Shown: positions 9,099-17,608 of the stretch, piece by piece
Layout of the letters: every line of letters begins with the position of its first letter
Position numbering within the stretch: the first letter of the stretch is position 1
Source: Actinopolyspora biskrensis
GTDB lineage: Bacteria > Actinomycetota > Actinomycetes > Mycobacteriales > Pseudonocardiaceae
Direction of reading: 5' to 3'
Assembly (NCBI RefSeq): GCF_013408175.1
Contig: NZ_JACBYW010000006.1
Coordinates: forward strand, 248,001 to 312,000
Length of the DNA stretch: 64,000 nt
Program-made: the position numbers and the translations under genes
The notes under the pieces: model-generated
What the model was told of the DNA's origin: nothing
Seen by the model: the letters and a program-made list of their open reading frames with translations, nothing else
Databases searched by the model: none

Positions 9099-10268
9099 AT
9101 GACGGCTAGTGGTTCCGCGAACGGCTGTTCCGCGGGTGAGGCGGTTTTCGACTGGGTCGATCGGCACGCGCGGCACCGGCGGGACAACGGGCTGCACAGA
9201 GTCGTCGAGCCACGCCGTTCCGCGGAGGACGTGCTGGACCTGGCGAGCAACGACTACCTGGGCTTCGCCCGGCATCCCACGGTCACGGAGGCCGCCGCCG
9301 CGGCCGCACGTCGCTGGGGCACCGGTTCCACCGGGTCCAGGCTCGTCACCGGAACGACCGAGTTGCACACGACCCTGGAAGCCGAACTGGCCGATTTGTA
9401 CGGCACCGAGGCGGCGCTGGTGTTCTCCTCCGGATACACCGCGAACCTGGCTCTGGTGACGACGCTGACCGGAGCGGACTCCACGATCGTCTCGGACAGC
9501 GGCAACCACGCCTCGCTGATCGACGGATGCAGGCTGTCCAGGGCACGGGTGCGGGTGGTGCCCCACGCAGATCCGGAAGCGGTCCGGAACGCCCTGGCGG
9601 AGAGCTCCCCTCCCCACGTGGTGCTGAGCGAGTCGGTGTTCTCCGTGGACGGGGACACCGCCGACCTCGACGGCCTGCTCGCGGTCTGCCGCGAGCACGG
9701 GGCCGGGCTGCTCGTCGACGACGCGCACGGCCTCGGTGTGCTCGGCGGAGGCGCCGGGGCGTTCTCCGCCTTCGGACTCGGGGCTCCCCACGACGCCCTG
9801 GCCGCCGTGACCCTGTCCAAGGCGCTGGGCGCGCAGGGCGGCGCGGTGCTGGGACCGCGGCGCGTGGTCGACCACATCGCGCAGGCGGCCCGCACTTTCG
9901 TGTTCGACACGGGGCTCGCCCCTCCCGCGGCCGCGGCCGCGCTCGCCGGGGTGCGCCTGCTGCGGGAGGAACCGCGGCGCGCGCAGCGGGTTCAGGAGGT
10001 GGCCCACGGGCTGCACGGGGCGCTGGCCGAACGCGGCGTCCCGGCCGGTTCCCCCGGCGCGGCCGTGCTCGGCGTTCCCGTCGGCGCGCCGCGTACCGCC
10101 GTCACCTGGGCGCGTTCCTGCCTGGAGCACGGGGTGCGCGTGGGGTGCTTCCGTCCTCCCTCCGTTCCGGACGGGGCGTCCCGACTGAGGCTGACGGCCC
10201 GGGCCGACCTGGACGACGACGATGTTCGGCGAGTGGCCCGGACGCTCGCCGAGACCGCACCGGGATGA
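9099..10268 (+). CDS. bioF: 8-amino-7-oxononanoate synthase
   Basis: A 389-residue PLP-dependent alpha-oxoamine synthase that condenses pimeloyl thioester with L-alanine. Conserved blocks in order are LDLASNDYLGFARHP (substrate entry), GTGSTGSRLVTG (glycine-rich), LVDDAHGLGVLG (PLP Asp/His), and TLSKALGAQGGAV containing the Schiff-base lysine. The start is the ATG at 9099. It is transcribed divergently from bioA-bioD and ends facing the methyltransferase gene, with two repeat elements in between. Length is normal for the family. Confidence 0.95.
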   Translation: MTASGSANGCSAGEAVFDWVDRHARHRRDNGLHRVVEPRRSAEDVLDLASNDYLGFARHPTVTEAAAAAARRWGTGSTGSRLVTGTTELHTTLEAELADLYGTEAALVFSSGYTANLALVTTLTGADSTIVSDSGNHASLIDGCRLSRARVRVVPHADPEAVRNALAESSPPHVVLSESVFSVDGDTADLDGLLAVCREHGAGLLVDDAHGLGVLGGGAGAFSAFGLGAPHDALAAVTLSKALGAQGGAVLGPRRVVDHIAQAARTFVFDTGLAPPAAAAALAGVRLLREEPRRAQRVQEVAHGLHGALAERGVPAGSPGAAVLGVPVGAPRTAVTWARSCLEHGVRVGCFRPPSVPDGASRLRLTARADLDDDDVRRVARTLAETAPG

Positions 10269-10307
10269 TGGAGGGTTCCCGGTGCCGGTTGCTCGGGTGG
10301 TTGCGTG

Positions 10308-10358
10308 GCGGAACCTCTCGCGGGCTCTCGCTCCGGCGCGGCCCGACATCGGGTAGCG
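10308..10358 (+). repeat. Family 2 interspersed repeat, truncated copy
   Basis: GCGGAACCTCTCGCGGGCTC through GACATCGGGTAGCG matches the left part of the copy at 63701. It stops before the second half of the stem and runs within 4 bp into a family 1 repeat. Confidence 0.7.
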
Positions 10359-10361
10359 GCC

Positions 10362-10478
10362 GTGCGTGAGTCGGATGCATCGCAAGGCGGCAGGGCACGT
10401 GGCCTAGGCCGCTACTCGAGAGCGGGCCCAACGCAGCGAGGCGCCGACTCGCGTGACGGCTACCCGACCACCCGGAGC
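10362..10478 (+). repeat. Family 1 interspersed palindromic repeat, copy A
   Basis: It begins GTGCGTGAGTCGGATGCATC and ends GCGCCGACTCGCGTGACGGC plus TACCCGACCACCCG. The outer arms GTGAGTCGG and CCGACTCGC pair with one mismatch, and GGCCGCTACTCGAGAGCGGGCC forms an inner hairpin. It lies between the convergent bioF and methyltransferase genes. Confidence 0.85.
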
Positions 10479-10495
10479 CGACGTTCTCCGTCCCA

Positions 10496-11335
10496 TCAGG
10501 GTTTGCGTCCCACCGCACCCACTATGCAGTTGGAGACTTCGGGCTGCTTCCGCAGCCTCGGGCCGTCGGGCCACCAGTCGCAGCACAGCACCAGGCCCGG
10601 TTCGATCAGCTCCAGCCCGGGGAACATGGCTTCGATCTGTGCTCGGGAGCGGAACAGCCCGCTTCCCATCGGGCTGTTGGTGAAGCTCTTCTCCATCCGC
10701 CGGGCCAGCCCGCTGTAGTAGTCGCCGTCCTCCGGGTCGTAGAAGTGGCTCAGCGCCACCAGGGAACCGGAGGGGAGCGCGTCCACGTACTCCCGCATCA
10801 GGTCGCCGGGGTCGCGGTCGCCGACGTGGTGGTGCAGTGTGCCGATCTGGAAGAGCGCGACCGGCTCGGAGAAGTCGAGGTACCTGTTCACCACCGGATC
10901 CTCGAGGACCTGGCGCGGCTCGAAGATGTCGGTCGGGCTGAAGTGCGTCTGCTCGTTCTCCTCAAGCAGCGCACGACCGTGGGCGAGCACCACGGGGTCG
11001 TTGTCCACGTAGACCACTTTGGCCTCGGGGTTGAGGCGTTGGGCCACCTGGTGGGTGTTCTCGGCGGTGGGGAGCCCGGACCCGCAGTCGAGGAACTGGC
11101 GCACTCCCGTCTGGTTGGCGACGAAGCGGGTCACCCGGATGAGGAACTCGCGGTTGTCCCACGCCAGATCGGCAGCCTCCGGGGTCACTCGCTTGACGTC
11201 CTCGAAGACTGCTCTGTCCACTTCGTAGTTGTCCTTGCCACCGAGGAAGGCATCGTAGACCCTGGCGATACTCGCCTTACCCGTGTCGATGTGGACCGGG
11301 GTGGCGCTCTCTACTAACGGGTTGACTTCGGTCAT
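10496..11335 (-). CDS. SAM-dependent methyltransferase of the actinobacterial DUF574 family
   Basis: A 279-residue protein with start ATG at 11335 (MTEVNPLVESATPVH). The family (PF04672, formerly DUF574) is greatly expanded in actinomycetes. Signature segments are ARVYDAFLGGKDNYEVDR near the N-terminus, the SAM-binding loop FLDCGSGLPTAENTH, VYVDNDPVVLAHGRALL (acidic loop contacting the ribose), and FQIGTLHHHV. The substrate is unknown for nearly all members. It is transcribed divergently from an XRE regulator gene with about 235 bp between them, an arrangement common near DUF397/XRE pairs. Its stop faces bioF across the family 1 repeat. Confidence 0.85.
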   Translation of the reverse strand: MTEVNPLVESATPVHIDTGKASIARVYDAFLGGKDNYEVDRAVFEDVKRVTPEAADLAWDNREFLIRVTRFVANQTGVRQFLDCGSGLPTAENTHQVAQRLNPEAKVVYVDNDPVVLAHGRALLEENEQTHFSPTDIFEPRQVLEDPVVNRYLDFSEPVALFQIGTLHHHVGDRDPGDLMREYVDALPSGSLVALSHFYDPEDGDYYSGLARRMEKSFTNSPMGSGLFRSRAQIEAMFPGLELIEPGLVLCCDWWPDGPRLRKQPEVSNCIVGAVGRKP

Positions 11336-11571
11336 CGAAACCTCACGTGAATGCCGGCGAGTACTCCACAATCGGACACGTGGCGTAAAAGAACCATCGC
11401 GTGCGGTAAATGCAAGCACAGGAAGGTAATCTCGCGAAACCGTACGACAGGACTCGAATCGGATCGGGAACGGCGCCGATGGGCCTTTTCGGACACCTTC
11501 GAGCCGAACCCCCTCCCGACGGCTCGGGCCCACCGCGGACCGGTGCCTACACCGAGGAAACAGGAGCGGCG

Positions 11572-12462
11572 ATGACCACTGTCGATTCCGGCGATCACCA
11601 CGAGCCACCCGAGGAGCACCCGAAGCCGACCGCACGGCGGATCGTGCTCGGGACGCAGCTGCGACGCCTGCGGGAGGCGGCCGAGATCACCAGGGCCGAG
11701 GCCGCCGAGTCCATACGCGGCTCCGAGTCGAAGATAAGTCGCATCGAACTGGCCAAGGTGAGCATCAAGGAGCGCGACATAGTCGACCTGCTGAAGTGCT
11801 ACGGAGTCGACGAGCAGCACCGGGAGCCGTTCCTGGACATGGCCCGCGAGTCCAACCAGCCCGGTTGGTGGAACCGCTACAGCGACCTGATGCCCGACTG
11901 GTTCCAGGACTTCGTGGGGCTGGAGGAGTCCGCCGCGCGGATCCAGACCTTCGAGCTTCAGTTCGTTCCCGGCCTGTTACAGATCGAGGACTACGCCAGG
12001 GCGATAGCCAGCCGGGGCCGACCGGAGCTGGCCGACGAGGACGTCCACCGCAGGGTCGCGCTGCGGATGCAGCGGCAGAAGCTGCTCAACCGTCCCGACG
12101 CCCCTCGGGTCTGGGCCGTGATCGACGAGTCCGTGCTGCACCGCCCCATCGGGGGGATACGGGTGATGCGTGCGCAGCTCGATCACCTGCTCGAGATGAC
12201 CAAGCGCTCCACGATCACTCTGCAGGTCGTGCCCTACCGGCTCAGCGGTTACGCGGCGGAGGGGTCGTTCAGCATGTTGCGGTTCGCCGAGCCGGAACTT
12301 CCGAACCTGGTCTACGTGGAGCACCTGGCCGGGGCGCTGCATCTGGACAAGCCGGACGAGATCGAGAAGTACGGAAGGGTTTTCGACCGCCTGACCGTGG
12401 ACGCGGAGACGCCGGAGGATTCCAGGCAACTGCTGCAGAAGATGCGGGCGAGCATCGACTGA
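11572..12462 (+). CDS. XRE-family regulator with DUF5753 (Scr1/WhiJ-like)
   Basis: A 296-residue protein; the start is the ATG at 11572, preceded by CAGGAGCG. The N-terminal helix-turn-helix spans about residues 23-80 (LGTQLRRLREAAEITRAEAA, then SESKISRIELAK). The C-terminal two thirds are a DUF5753 domain, recognisable from FVPGLLQIEDYARA and the IDESVLHRPIGG segment. Proteins of this WhiJ-like class are usually encoded next to a short DUF397 protein and control development or secondary metabolism in Streptomyces. A DUF397 gene follows 200 bp downstream, after two identical palindromes that could be binding sites. Confidence 0.87.
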   Translation: MTTVDSGDHHEPPEEHPKPTARRIVLGTQLRRLREAAEITRAEAAESIRGSESKISRIELAKVSIKERDIVDLLKCYGVDEQHREPFLDMARESNQPGWWNRYSDLMPDWFQDFVGLEESAARIQTFELQFVPGLLQIEDYARAIASRGRPELADEDVHRRVALRMQRQKLLNRPDAPRVWAVIDESVLHRPIGGIRVMRAQLDHLLEMTKRSTITLQVVPYRLSGYAAEGSFSMLRFAEPELPNLVYVEHLAGALHLDKPDEIEKYGRVFDRLTVDAETPEDSRQLLQKMRASID

Positions 12463-12567
12463 CCACTTCCGACAGCGCGGTTCGTCGTGACGCCGCGGGA
12501 CCACGAAAAGTGAATTCCCGGAGAACGAAGGGGTAACGAACTCCCACGATCGAGTGTCGTTTGCAGC

Positions 12568-12629
12568 TGCACGTGCATATGCATTGCCACCCCGAAAGCT
12601 CCCTTGGCAGGATCACCGTGCACGTGCAC
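12568..12629. promoter_or_regulatory. Two TGCACGTGCA palindromes before the DUF397 gene
   Basis: TGCACGTGCA occurs at 12568-12577 and again at 12619-12628, where it lies inside the longer palindrome GTGCACGTGCAC. The copies are 51 bp apart start to start and lie between the XRE gene and the DUF397 gene. They are plausible operators for the XRE protein; that link is inferred. Confidence 0.45.
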
Positions 12630-12659
12630 ATGCACACAACACACAGGAGGAGTGACCCC

Positions 12660-12899
12660 ATGCACGGAGAGACCCGCACCAGCACCTCGGCCGCCCGGCT
12701 CACCGGAGCGCAGTGGCGCAAGAGCAGGCACAGCGGGGCGGTCGGCAACTGTGTGGAGGTCGCCGCACTGGACGGGAACGAGGTGGCTATGCGCAACTCG
12801 CGCGATCCGCAGGGCCCCGCCCTGGTCTACACCCGTGCCGAGATCGCGGCGTTCGTGGCCGGCGCCAAGGACGGTGAGTTCGATGACTTCATCCGCTGA
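12660..12899 (+). CDS. DUF397 domain protein
   Basis: A 79-residue protein with ATG at 12660 preceded by AGGAGGAG. The conserved DUF397 core is visible: WRKSRHSGAVGNCVEVA (residues 21-37), VAMRNSRDPQGPALVYT and the terminal AAFVAGAKDGEFDD. DUF397 proteins are small partners of XRE/DUF5753 regulators in actinomycetes; some pairs act as antagonists or resemble toxin-antitoxin sets. No enzymatic motif is present. The stop overlaps the next gene by 17 bp, which suggests coupled translation. Confidence 0.88.
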   Translation: MHGETRTSTSAARLTGAQWRKSRHSGAVGNCVEVAALDGNEVAMRNSRDPQGPALVYTRAEIAAFVAGAKDGEFDDFIR

Positions 12900-13224
12900 C
12901 ACCGAAACGGAGTACGAAACCCGCCTGCTGCAACTCATCGCGCGTGGTTTCCAATTCGTCCAGTCCACGGACTCCGAAGGAGAACTGCAGTCCCTGGTCG
13001 GTTTCCGCGGACACGACAACGTCATCGACGTGATCCGGTTGGAATCCGAGGACCACGTGTTCGCCACCAGGATGCCCGGCTCGGAGGAGAACATCTACGC
13101 ACCGAGCACGGTCTGGTGGCGCTCCAGCGGAACCGTTTACGAAGTGATCGACCAACTGCTCGATCTCCCCGACGACCACACTCCCGGATCGTTGCTCGTC
13201 GCCACGAGCGGCACGACCTCGTAA
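12883..13224 (+). CDS. Hypothetical protein cotranscribed with DUF397
   Basis: A 113-residue acidic, soluble protein with ATG at 12883 inside the end of the DUF397 gene. I do not recognise a family. It has no signal peptide, membrane segment or cysteine. Visible features are VGFRGHDNVIDVIRLESEDH and a tryptophan pair in STVWWRSSGTVYEVIDQLL, giving an alpha/beta pattern over about 100 residues. Overlap with DUF397 and the shared promoter region suggest that it belongs to the same regulatory module. GC-rich third positions and the length argue that it is a real gene. Confidence 0.7.
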   Translation: MTSSADTETEYETRLLQLIARGFQFVQSTDSEGELQSLVGFRGHDNVIDVIRLESEDHVFATRMPGSEENIYAPSTVWWRSSGTVYEVIDQLLDLPDDHTPGSLLVATSGTTS

Positions 13225-13395
13225 CGGCTCCGCGGACGAGCGCACTGCCTCCCGATGCACGGCACGGAAGCTTCCGAACCGCGCCCCTTTTCTGGCGGAA
13301 GCATCCGTTCACAGCGGAGCCCGTCCGTACCGCCCCGTTCGCGCGGGTTCCGCTTACCGATGCCCTCCGGGCGTGTCGATGACCGACGTGGTGCT

Positions 13396-13548
13396 TTCGG
13401 CGCAGGCGGCGCCGAAGAATTCACCCGAGCAGCTCGCGCCGCCGCGGGTTCTCCCGTGGTGCTCTCGCGAGGACGGCCCCGACGTCGTGCGGAAACCGCC
13501 ACCCGATGTCGGGGCACCCGCTCACGAGACCGCGGGAGGTTCCGCTCA
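13396..13548 (-). repeat. Family 2 interspersed repeat with adjoining hairpin
   Basis: TTCGGCGC, 5 bp and GCGCCGAA form a perfect hairpin at 13396-13416. The family 2 body follows at 13441-13548: GCCGCGGGTTCTC…GGCCCCGACGTCGTG…CACCCGATGTCGGGGC…GAGGTTCCGC. The orientation is opposite to the 63701 copy. The whole 13225-13725 stretch shows no convincing gene; this repeat is its only recognisable content. Confidence 0.75.
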
Positions 13549-13725
13549 GCACCCCCACGGCAGGGGAAAGGAAAGTCTCGCCGGCGGGAGCCGCCTCGGA
13601 AAAACGTTCCGCTCGCACGCTCGAACGTTCCGGGCGGGCCCACCCGATCACGGAAGGCCTGTCCGGCCCACCCGCTGCCGGGTACCGTGTCCGTCGACGG
13701 ATCTTCCCCGCCAGAGGGTGCACGG

Positions 13726-14412
13726 ATGAACGAAACCGGAGCGCACGGTTCCTCCGCTGAACAGCTCGGATCGACGGGCGGCGAAACCACCGGGTTCACC
13801 GAGGTCACGGACGCGCAGGAGCTGCACGAGCTGATCGGCACACCGCTGCGGCGGACGCTGGACAAGGAAAGGTCCACGCTGCACGAGCTGGACAGACAGT
13901 GGCTGGCCCGCTCGCCGTTCTGCCTGGTCGCCACTTCCGACGAGCACGGCAACTGCGACGTCTCCCCCAAGGGCGATCCGCCCGGGTTCACGCTCGTGCT
14001 GGACGAGAGCACGATCGCGCTTCCGGAGCGGCCCGGCAACCGCCGCGCGGACGGGTTCCACAACGTCCTGCGCAATCCGCACGTCGGGTTGCTCTACATG
14101 ATCCCCGGACGCGGGGACACGCTCCGGATCAACGGACGGGCGCGCATCGCGACCGACGCACCGTTCTTCGAACGCATGGAGGTCGGTGGGCACCGCCCCG
14201 CGCTCGCCCTGGTCGTCGAGACCGAGCAGATCTTCCACCACTGCGCGAAGTCCTTCATGCGGGCCGACCTGTGGAACCCGGAAAGCTGGAACCCCGCAGC
14301 GGTGGACTCGCGACCGCGGATAGCCAAAACCCTGGAATCCCCGGAAAAGAGCCTCGCGGAGCTGGAGCAGTACTACGGGGAGTCCTACGCCGCGAAGCTG
14401 TACGGAGGATAA
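13726..14412 (+). CDS. Pyridoxamine 5'-phosphate oxidase family protein (MSMEG_1061-type)
   Basis: A 228-residue protein; start ATG at 13726. It contains the FMN-binding split-barrel of the pyridoxamine-phosphate-oxidase superfamily: SPFCLVATSDEHGNCDVSPKGD, TIALPERPGNRRADGFHNVLRN, VGLLYMIPGRGDTLRINGRARI and FHHCAKSFMRADLW. These blocks define the MSMEG_1061 subgroup, whose members are flavin- or F420-binding reductases of unsettled substrate rather than true PdxH. It stands alone, about 500 bp after the previous gene across a family 2 repeat. Confidence 0.83.
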   Translation: MNETGAHGSSAEQLGSTGGETTGFTEVTDAQELHELIGTPLRRTLDKERSTLHELDRQWLARSPFCLVATSDEHGNCDVSPKGDPPGFTLVLDESTIALPERPGNRRADGFHNVLRNPHVGLLYMIPGRGDTLRINGRARIATDAPFFERMEVGGHRPALALVVETEQIFHHCAKSFMRADLWNPESWNPAAVDSRPRIAKTLESPEKSLAELEQYYGESYAAKLYGG

Positions 14413-14474
14413 TCCTCCCGCGGAACCCACGGCCGGGACGGAACACGGACACCGAGTACGCGACGGGAAGAACG

Positions 14475-14903
14475 ATGGCCTCCACGGACCCGGGCACTCC
14501 GCGGCACGAACACCGGCCCCGGGAATCCTGCGGCAACGCACACCTCGGTGGCAGCTCATCCGTTCCACCCTGGAACTCCATGTCCCCGCGGGACCGGCTC
14601 CTGCTCATCGTCGGGTTCATCGCGCCCTCCACCACCGCGATGGTGCTCAACCTGACCGATCCCCCGCTCGGCGTTTCCGCGCCCTGCTTCCTCGCGGCCG
14701 TCATACTCGGGTTCCTGACGTACCGCCGCGTGCCGAAGAAACCGCAGGAGGCACAGCACTGGCGGCTCACCCCGCGGCGCTGGCGCTTCGGCCCGGACGA
14801 GTGGCGTTTCGGGCCGGAGAAGTGGTGGCTCGGCCTGCCGAGCAGGGCCACGTTGCGGCCGCGAGCGACCCGCTCCGGAACTCCAGCCCGTGGGCAGCGG
14901 TGA
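14475..14903 (+). CDS. Small membrane protein with tryptophan-rich repeats
   Basis: A 142-residue hypothetical protein beginning with the ATG at 14475 after GGGAAG. An internal ATG at 14580 (MSPRDRLLLIVGF) would give a shorter 107-residue form with the first membrane segment near its start. Two hydrophobic stretches (LLLIVGFIAPSTTAMVLNL and APCFLAAVILGFLTY) are followed by a basic, tryptophan-rich tail with a short repeat of the form WR-x-x-P: HWRLTPRRW, RFGPDEW, RFGPEKWW. I do not recognise a family. The start is uncertain. Confidence 0.5.
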   Translation: MASTDPGTPRHEHRPRESCGNAHLGGSSSVPPWNSMSPRDRLLLIVGFIAPSTTAMVLNLTDPPLGVSAPCFLAAVILGFLTYRRVPKKPQEAQHWRLTPRRWRFGPDEWRFGPEKWWLGLPSRATLRPRATRSGTPARGQR

Positions 14904-14972
14904 CTTTCCGGGCCGCCCCGCCCGCAGCGGTCCGCACGGCGACACCGATAATTCACTCGGACCAGGCCTCGA

Positions 14973-15248
14973 TTGAAAGCGAGCATCCCGGTGGCGCGTG
15001 ACCAGGGGAGTTCCCGCCCCAACCCCTCGTTTTTCGGCAGCGTCGATCCGTTCTGCTGGATCTTGGTGATTCCGCTGCTCCTCTTCGGCGTGTTCCTCGG
15101 GGTGGTGATCTCGGCTGCGTTGGGCGCCGGACTGGCCGTGCTGGCACTGCTCGTGCTGCTCGCGGACGCCTGGATCAACTGGCGCTGGCACCGCACCTGG
15201 GGGCGCAAGCCGGTTCCGCGGGAATCCCGGCGGGGACGGCGCAGGTAA
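14973..15248 (+). CDS. Small membrane protein, hypothetical
   Basis: Up to 91 residues from a TTG at 14973; a GTG at 14991 would give 85. Neither has a strong ribosome-binding site. The middle is a long hydrophobic region (ILVIPLLLFGVFLGVVISAA, then LAVLALLVLLADAWINW) that would form two membrane helices, and it ends in a basic RRGRRR tail. Its composition resembles the preceding small membrane protein, so the two may be functionally related. No family was recognised. Confidence 0.5.
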   Translation: MKASIPVARDQGSSRPNPSFFGSVDPFCWILVIPLLLFGVFLGVVISAALGAGLAVLALLVLLADAWINWRWHRTWGRKPVPRESRRGRRR

Positions 15249-15390
15249 CGCCGCCCCCGCGGTCGCACCTCGGTCGGTCCGGCCGTCAGTCAAGCGGCGC
15301 AGCCGCTTGTCACCACCTGCGCAGTAGGCGCCGCCGGGGGGTTCTCCCCGGCGCTGGTGCTTTGAGCCTACGCGGGGCACGGGGGATCCG

Positions 15391-15505
15391 GTGCGTGAGT
15401 CGGATGCATTGCAAGGCCGGGCCGCTCGCCGCGTAGGCCGCTACTCAAGAGCGGCCCAACGCAGCAAGGCGCCGACTCACGTGACGGCTAAGAAACCACC
15501 CGAGC
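15391..15505 (+). repeat. Family 1 interspersed palindromic repeat, copy B
   Basis: GTGCGTGAGTCGGATGCATT…GCGCCGACTCACGTGACGGC. Outer arms GTGAGTCGG and CCGACTCAC are perfect, and GGCCGCT…AGCGGCC forms the inner hairpin. It lies between the convergent 14973 gene and the molybdenum hydroxylase operon. Just before it are two further hairpins, CAAGCGGC/GCCGCTTG (15291-15309) and CCGGGG/CCCCGG (about 15334-15351). Confidence 0.87.
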
Positions 15506-15523
15506 AAAGCTCCGCCATGGAAT

Positions 15524-17608
15524 CTAAATGAGGAACTTCTCCGGGGTCAGGGGCAGCTCACGGACCCGGATCCCGGTGGCGTGCCGGGCCGCGTTCCCGA
15601 TGGCCGCGGCCACCCCGACGATGCCGATCTCGCCGATCCCCTTGATCCCCATGGGGTTGACGTGCGGGTCGTGCTCGTCGAGCCAGCTCACCTCCACCGA
15701 ACCCACATCGGCGTTGCCGGCTACGTGGTACCCGGCGAGGTCGTGGTTGACGACGTGCCCGAACCGCCCGTCGAGGACGCCGTGCTCGTGCAGCGCCATC
15801 GACAGGCCCATGGTCATCCCGCCGAGGAACTGCGAACGCGCGGTGCGCGCGTTGACGATGCGTCCCGCGGCGAAAACACCCAGCATGCGCGGCACGCGGA
15901 TCTCCCCGGAGTCGGCGTTCACCGCGACCTCGGCGAACTGCGCCCCGTAGGCGTTCATCGCGTACTCACCGGCGGCGGGGTTGGCCGCGGCCTCCGCCGT
16001 GGTCTCGGCGCCCTCCGCAGGTTCCGCGCCGTGCTCGGCGCGGAACTCGCGCGCGGCCTGGACGATCGTCGAGCCCCAGGAGGCCGTTCCCGAGGATCCC
16101 CCCGCGATGCTCGCCCGCGGCTGCTCGGTGCTGCCCAGGTGCAGCCGCACCGCCTCCACGGGCACTTCCAGCGCCTCGGCGGCGATCTGGCTCAGCGCCG
16201 TGCGGGAGCCCGTGCCGAGATCCACTGCCCCGATCTCCACCCGGTAGTACCCGCCGGGTTCGTAACCGATGGTGGCCTTCGAGCCGGGGATGCTGAAGCT
16301 CGGGAAGGTCGCCGCGGCCACACCGGTTCCGGACAGCCAGCCGTTCTCCCGCCGGACGCCCGGTTCGGGGTCGCGATCGTTCCAGCCGAACATCTCGGCC
16401 CCCTGACGCAGGCAGGAGACCAGGTTGCGGCTGGAGAACGGCAGCCCCGACTCCGGGGCGCGCTCGGGTTCGTTGCGGACGCGGAACTCGACGGGGTCCA
16501 CACCGCAGGTCAGGGCCATCTCGTCCATGGCCGTCTCCAGCGCGTACATCCCACCGGCCTCACCGGGGGCGCGCATCCACGTGGGCACGGGCACGTCCAG
16601 CACGGCCAGCTCGTTGGTGATGCGGCGGTTGGCCGAGACGTACATGTTCCGCGCCGCGCTGGCGCTCTGCTCCGCGTACTCCTTGACCCGCGCGGTCTGC
16701 TCGAGCGCCGAGTGCTCGGTCGCGGTCAGCCTGCCCGCGGAGTCCGCTCCCAGCCGAACCCGCTGCCTGGTTGGCGGCCGGTACCCCACGAGGGAGAACA
16801 TCTGCCTGCGGGACAACGCGCACTTGACCGGTCGTCCCTCCAACTTCCTGGCGGCCAGCGCCGCCAGCATCACGTGCGCGTGGGGGACCCCCTTGGAGCC
16901 GAAACCACCGCCGACGTGCGGGGCGAAGACGTGCACCCGCTGCGGATCCATCCCGAGCGTCGGGGCGATCATGTCCCGCACGGTGTAGGACCCCTGGTTC
17001 GAGTCGTACAGGGTCAGCTCCGCGCTCTCCCACACCGCGATGGTCGCGTGCGGCTCCATCGGGTTGTTGTACTCCGCCGGGGTGGTGTACGTGGCGTCCA
17101 CCGCGTACTCGGCAGCGGCCAGCGCCTCGTCCACATCGCCCCGGTCGAGGTCCTCGCCGATCATCGGGTTGGAACCGTCCGGGGTGTAGACGATCTCGTC
17201 GTCGGAGCGGAACACGGTGTCGTGGGGGTGCCGTTCGTAGGTGACCTCGACGAGGCCCGCGGCGTGCGCCGCGATCTCCTGGGTGTCGGCGACCACGGCA
17301 CCGATCACCTGTCCCCGGTAGCCGATCTCGGGGGACTGCAGGACGGCCAGTTCGACGTCGACCCGGGAGCTCAGGGACTCCGCGTTCTCGTGGGTCAGCA
17401 CGGTGTGGACCCCGCTCAGGGCCTCGGCCGGGCTCGTGTCGATCCTGACGACCCTTCCCCGCGCGATGTCGGCCTGCAGCGGATGCAGGTAGAGGGGATC
17501 GTCCACGGGCTGTTCGAAGGCGTACCTGGCCGTTCCCGTGACCTTGGCCGGCCCGTCGAGACGTTCCAGCGGTTCTCCGAGCTTGCCGGAGTTCGACACG
17601 TCGGTCAC
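15524..17608 (-). CDS. paoC: Molybdopterin-binding subunit of a PaoABC-type aldehyde/xanthine oxidoreductase
   Basis: A 694-residue catalytic subunit carrying the molybdenum cofactor. The GTG at 17608 overlaps the stop of the FAD-subunit gene (GTGA). Family segments include GEPLERLDGPAKVTGTARY at the N-terminus, PHVGGGFGSKG (cofactor loop), and near the C-terminus GIKGIGEIGIVGVAAAIGNA, whose GEIG glutamate is the expected active-site base. The partner FAD subunit has the extra iron-sulfur motif of E. coli PaoB, so aldehyde oxidation is more likely than xanthine. The symbol is given by analogy. Confidence 0.83.
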   Translation of the reverse strand: MTDVSNSGKLGEPLERLDGPAKVTGTARYAFEQPVDDPLYLHPLQADIARGRVVRIDTSPAEALSGVHTVLTHENAESLSSRVDVELAVLQSPEIGYRGQVIGAVVADTQEIAAHAAGLVEVTYERHPHDTVFRSDDEIVYTPDGSNPMIGEDLDRGDVDEALAAAEYAVDATYTTPAEYNNPMEPHATIAVWESAELTLYDSNQGSYTVRDMIAPTLGMDPQRVHVFAPHVGGGFGSKGVPHAHVMLAALAARKLEGRPVKCALSRRQMFSLVGYRPPTRQRVRLGADSAGRLTATEHSALEQTARVKEYAEQSASAARNMYVSANRRITNELAVLDVPVPTWMRAPGEAGGMYALETAMDEMALTCGVDPVEFRVRNEPERAPESGLPFSSRNLVSCLRQGAEMFGWNDRDPEPGVRRENGWLSGTGVAAATFPSFSIPGSKATIGYEPGGYYRVEIGAVDLGTGSRTALSQIAAEALEVPVEAVRLHLGSTEQPRASIAGGSSGTASWGSTIVQAAREFRAEHGAEPAEGAETTAEAAANPAAGEYAMNAYGAQFAEVAVNADSGEIRVPRMLGVFAAGRIVNARTARSQFLGGMTMGLSMALHEHGVLDGRFGHVVNHDLAGYHVAGNADVGSVEVSWLDEHDPHVNPMGIKGIGEIGIVGVAAAIGNAARHATGIRVRELPLTPEKFLI

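Noticed and set aside
10362-10478. Family 1 repeats as CRISPR or tRNA-like sequences
   Set aside because: Copies are single and kilobases apart without spacers, no cas genes are present, and no cloverleaf with an anticodon arm can be drawn.
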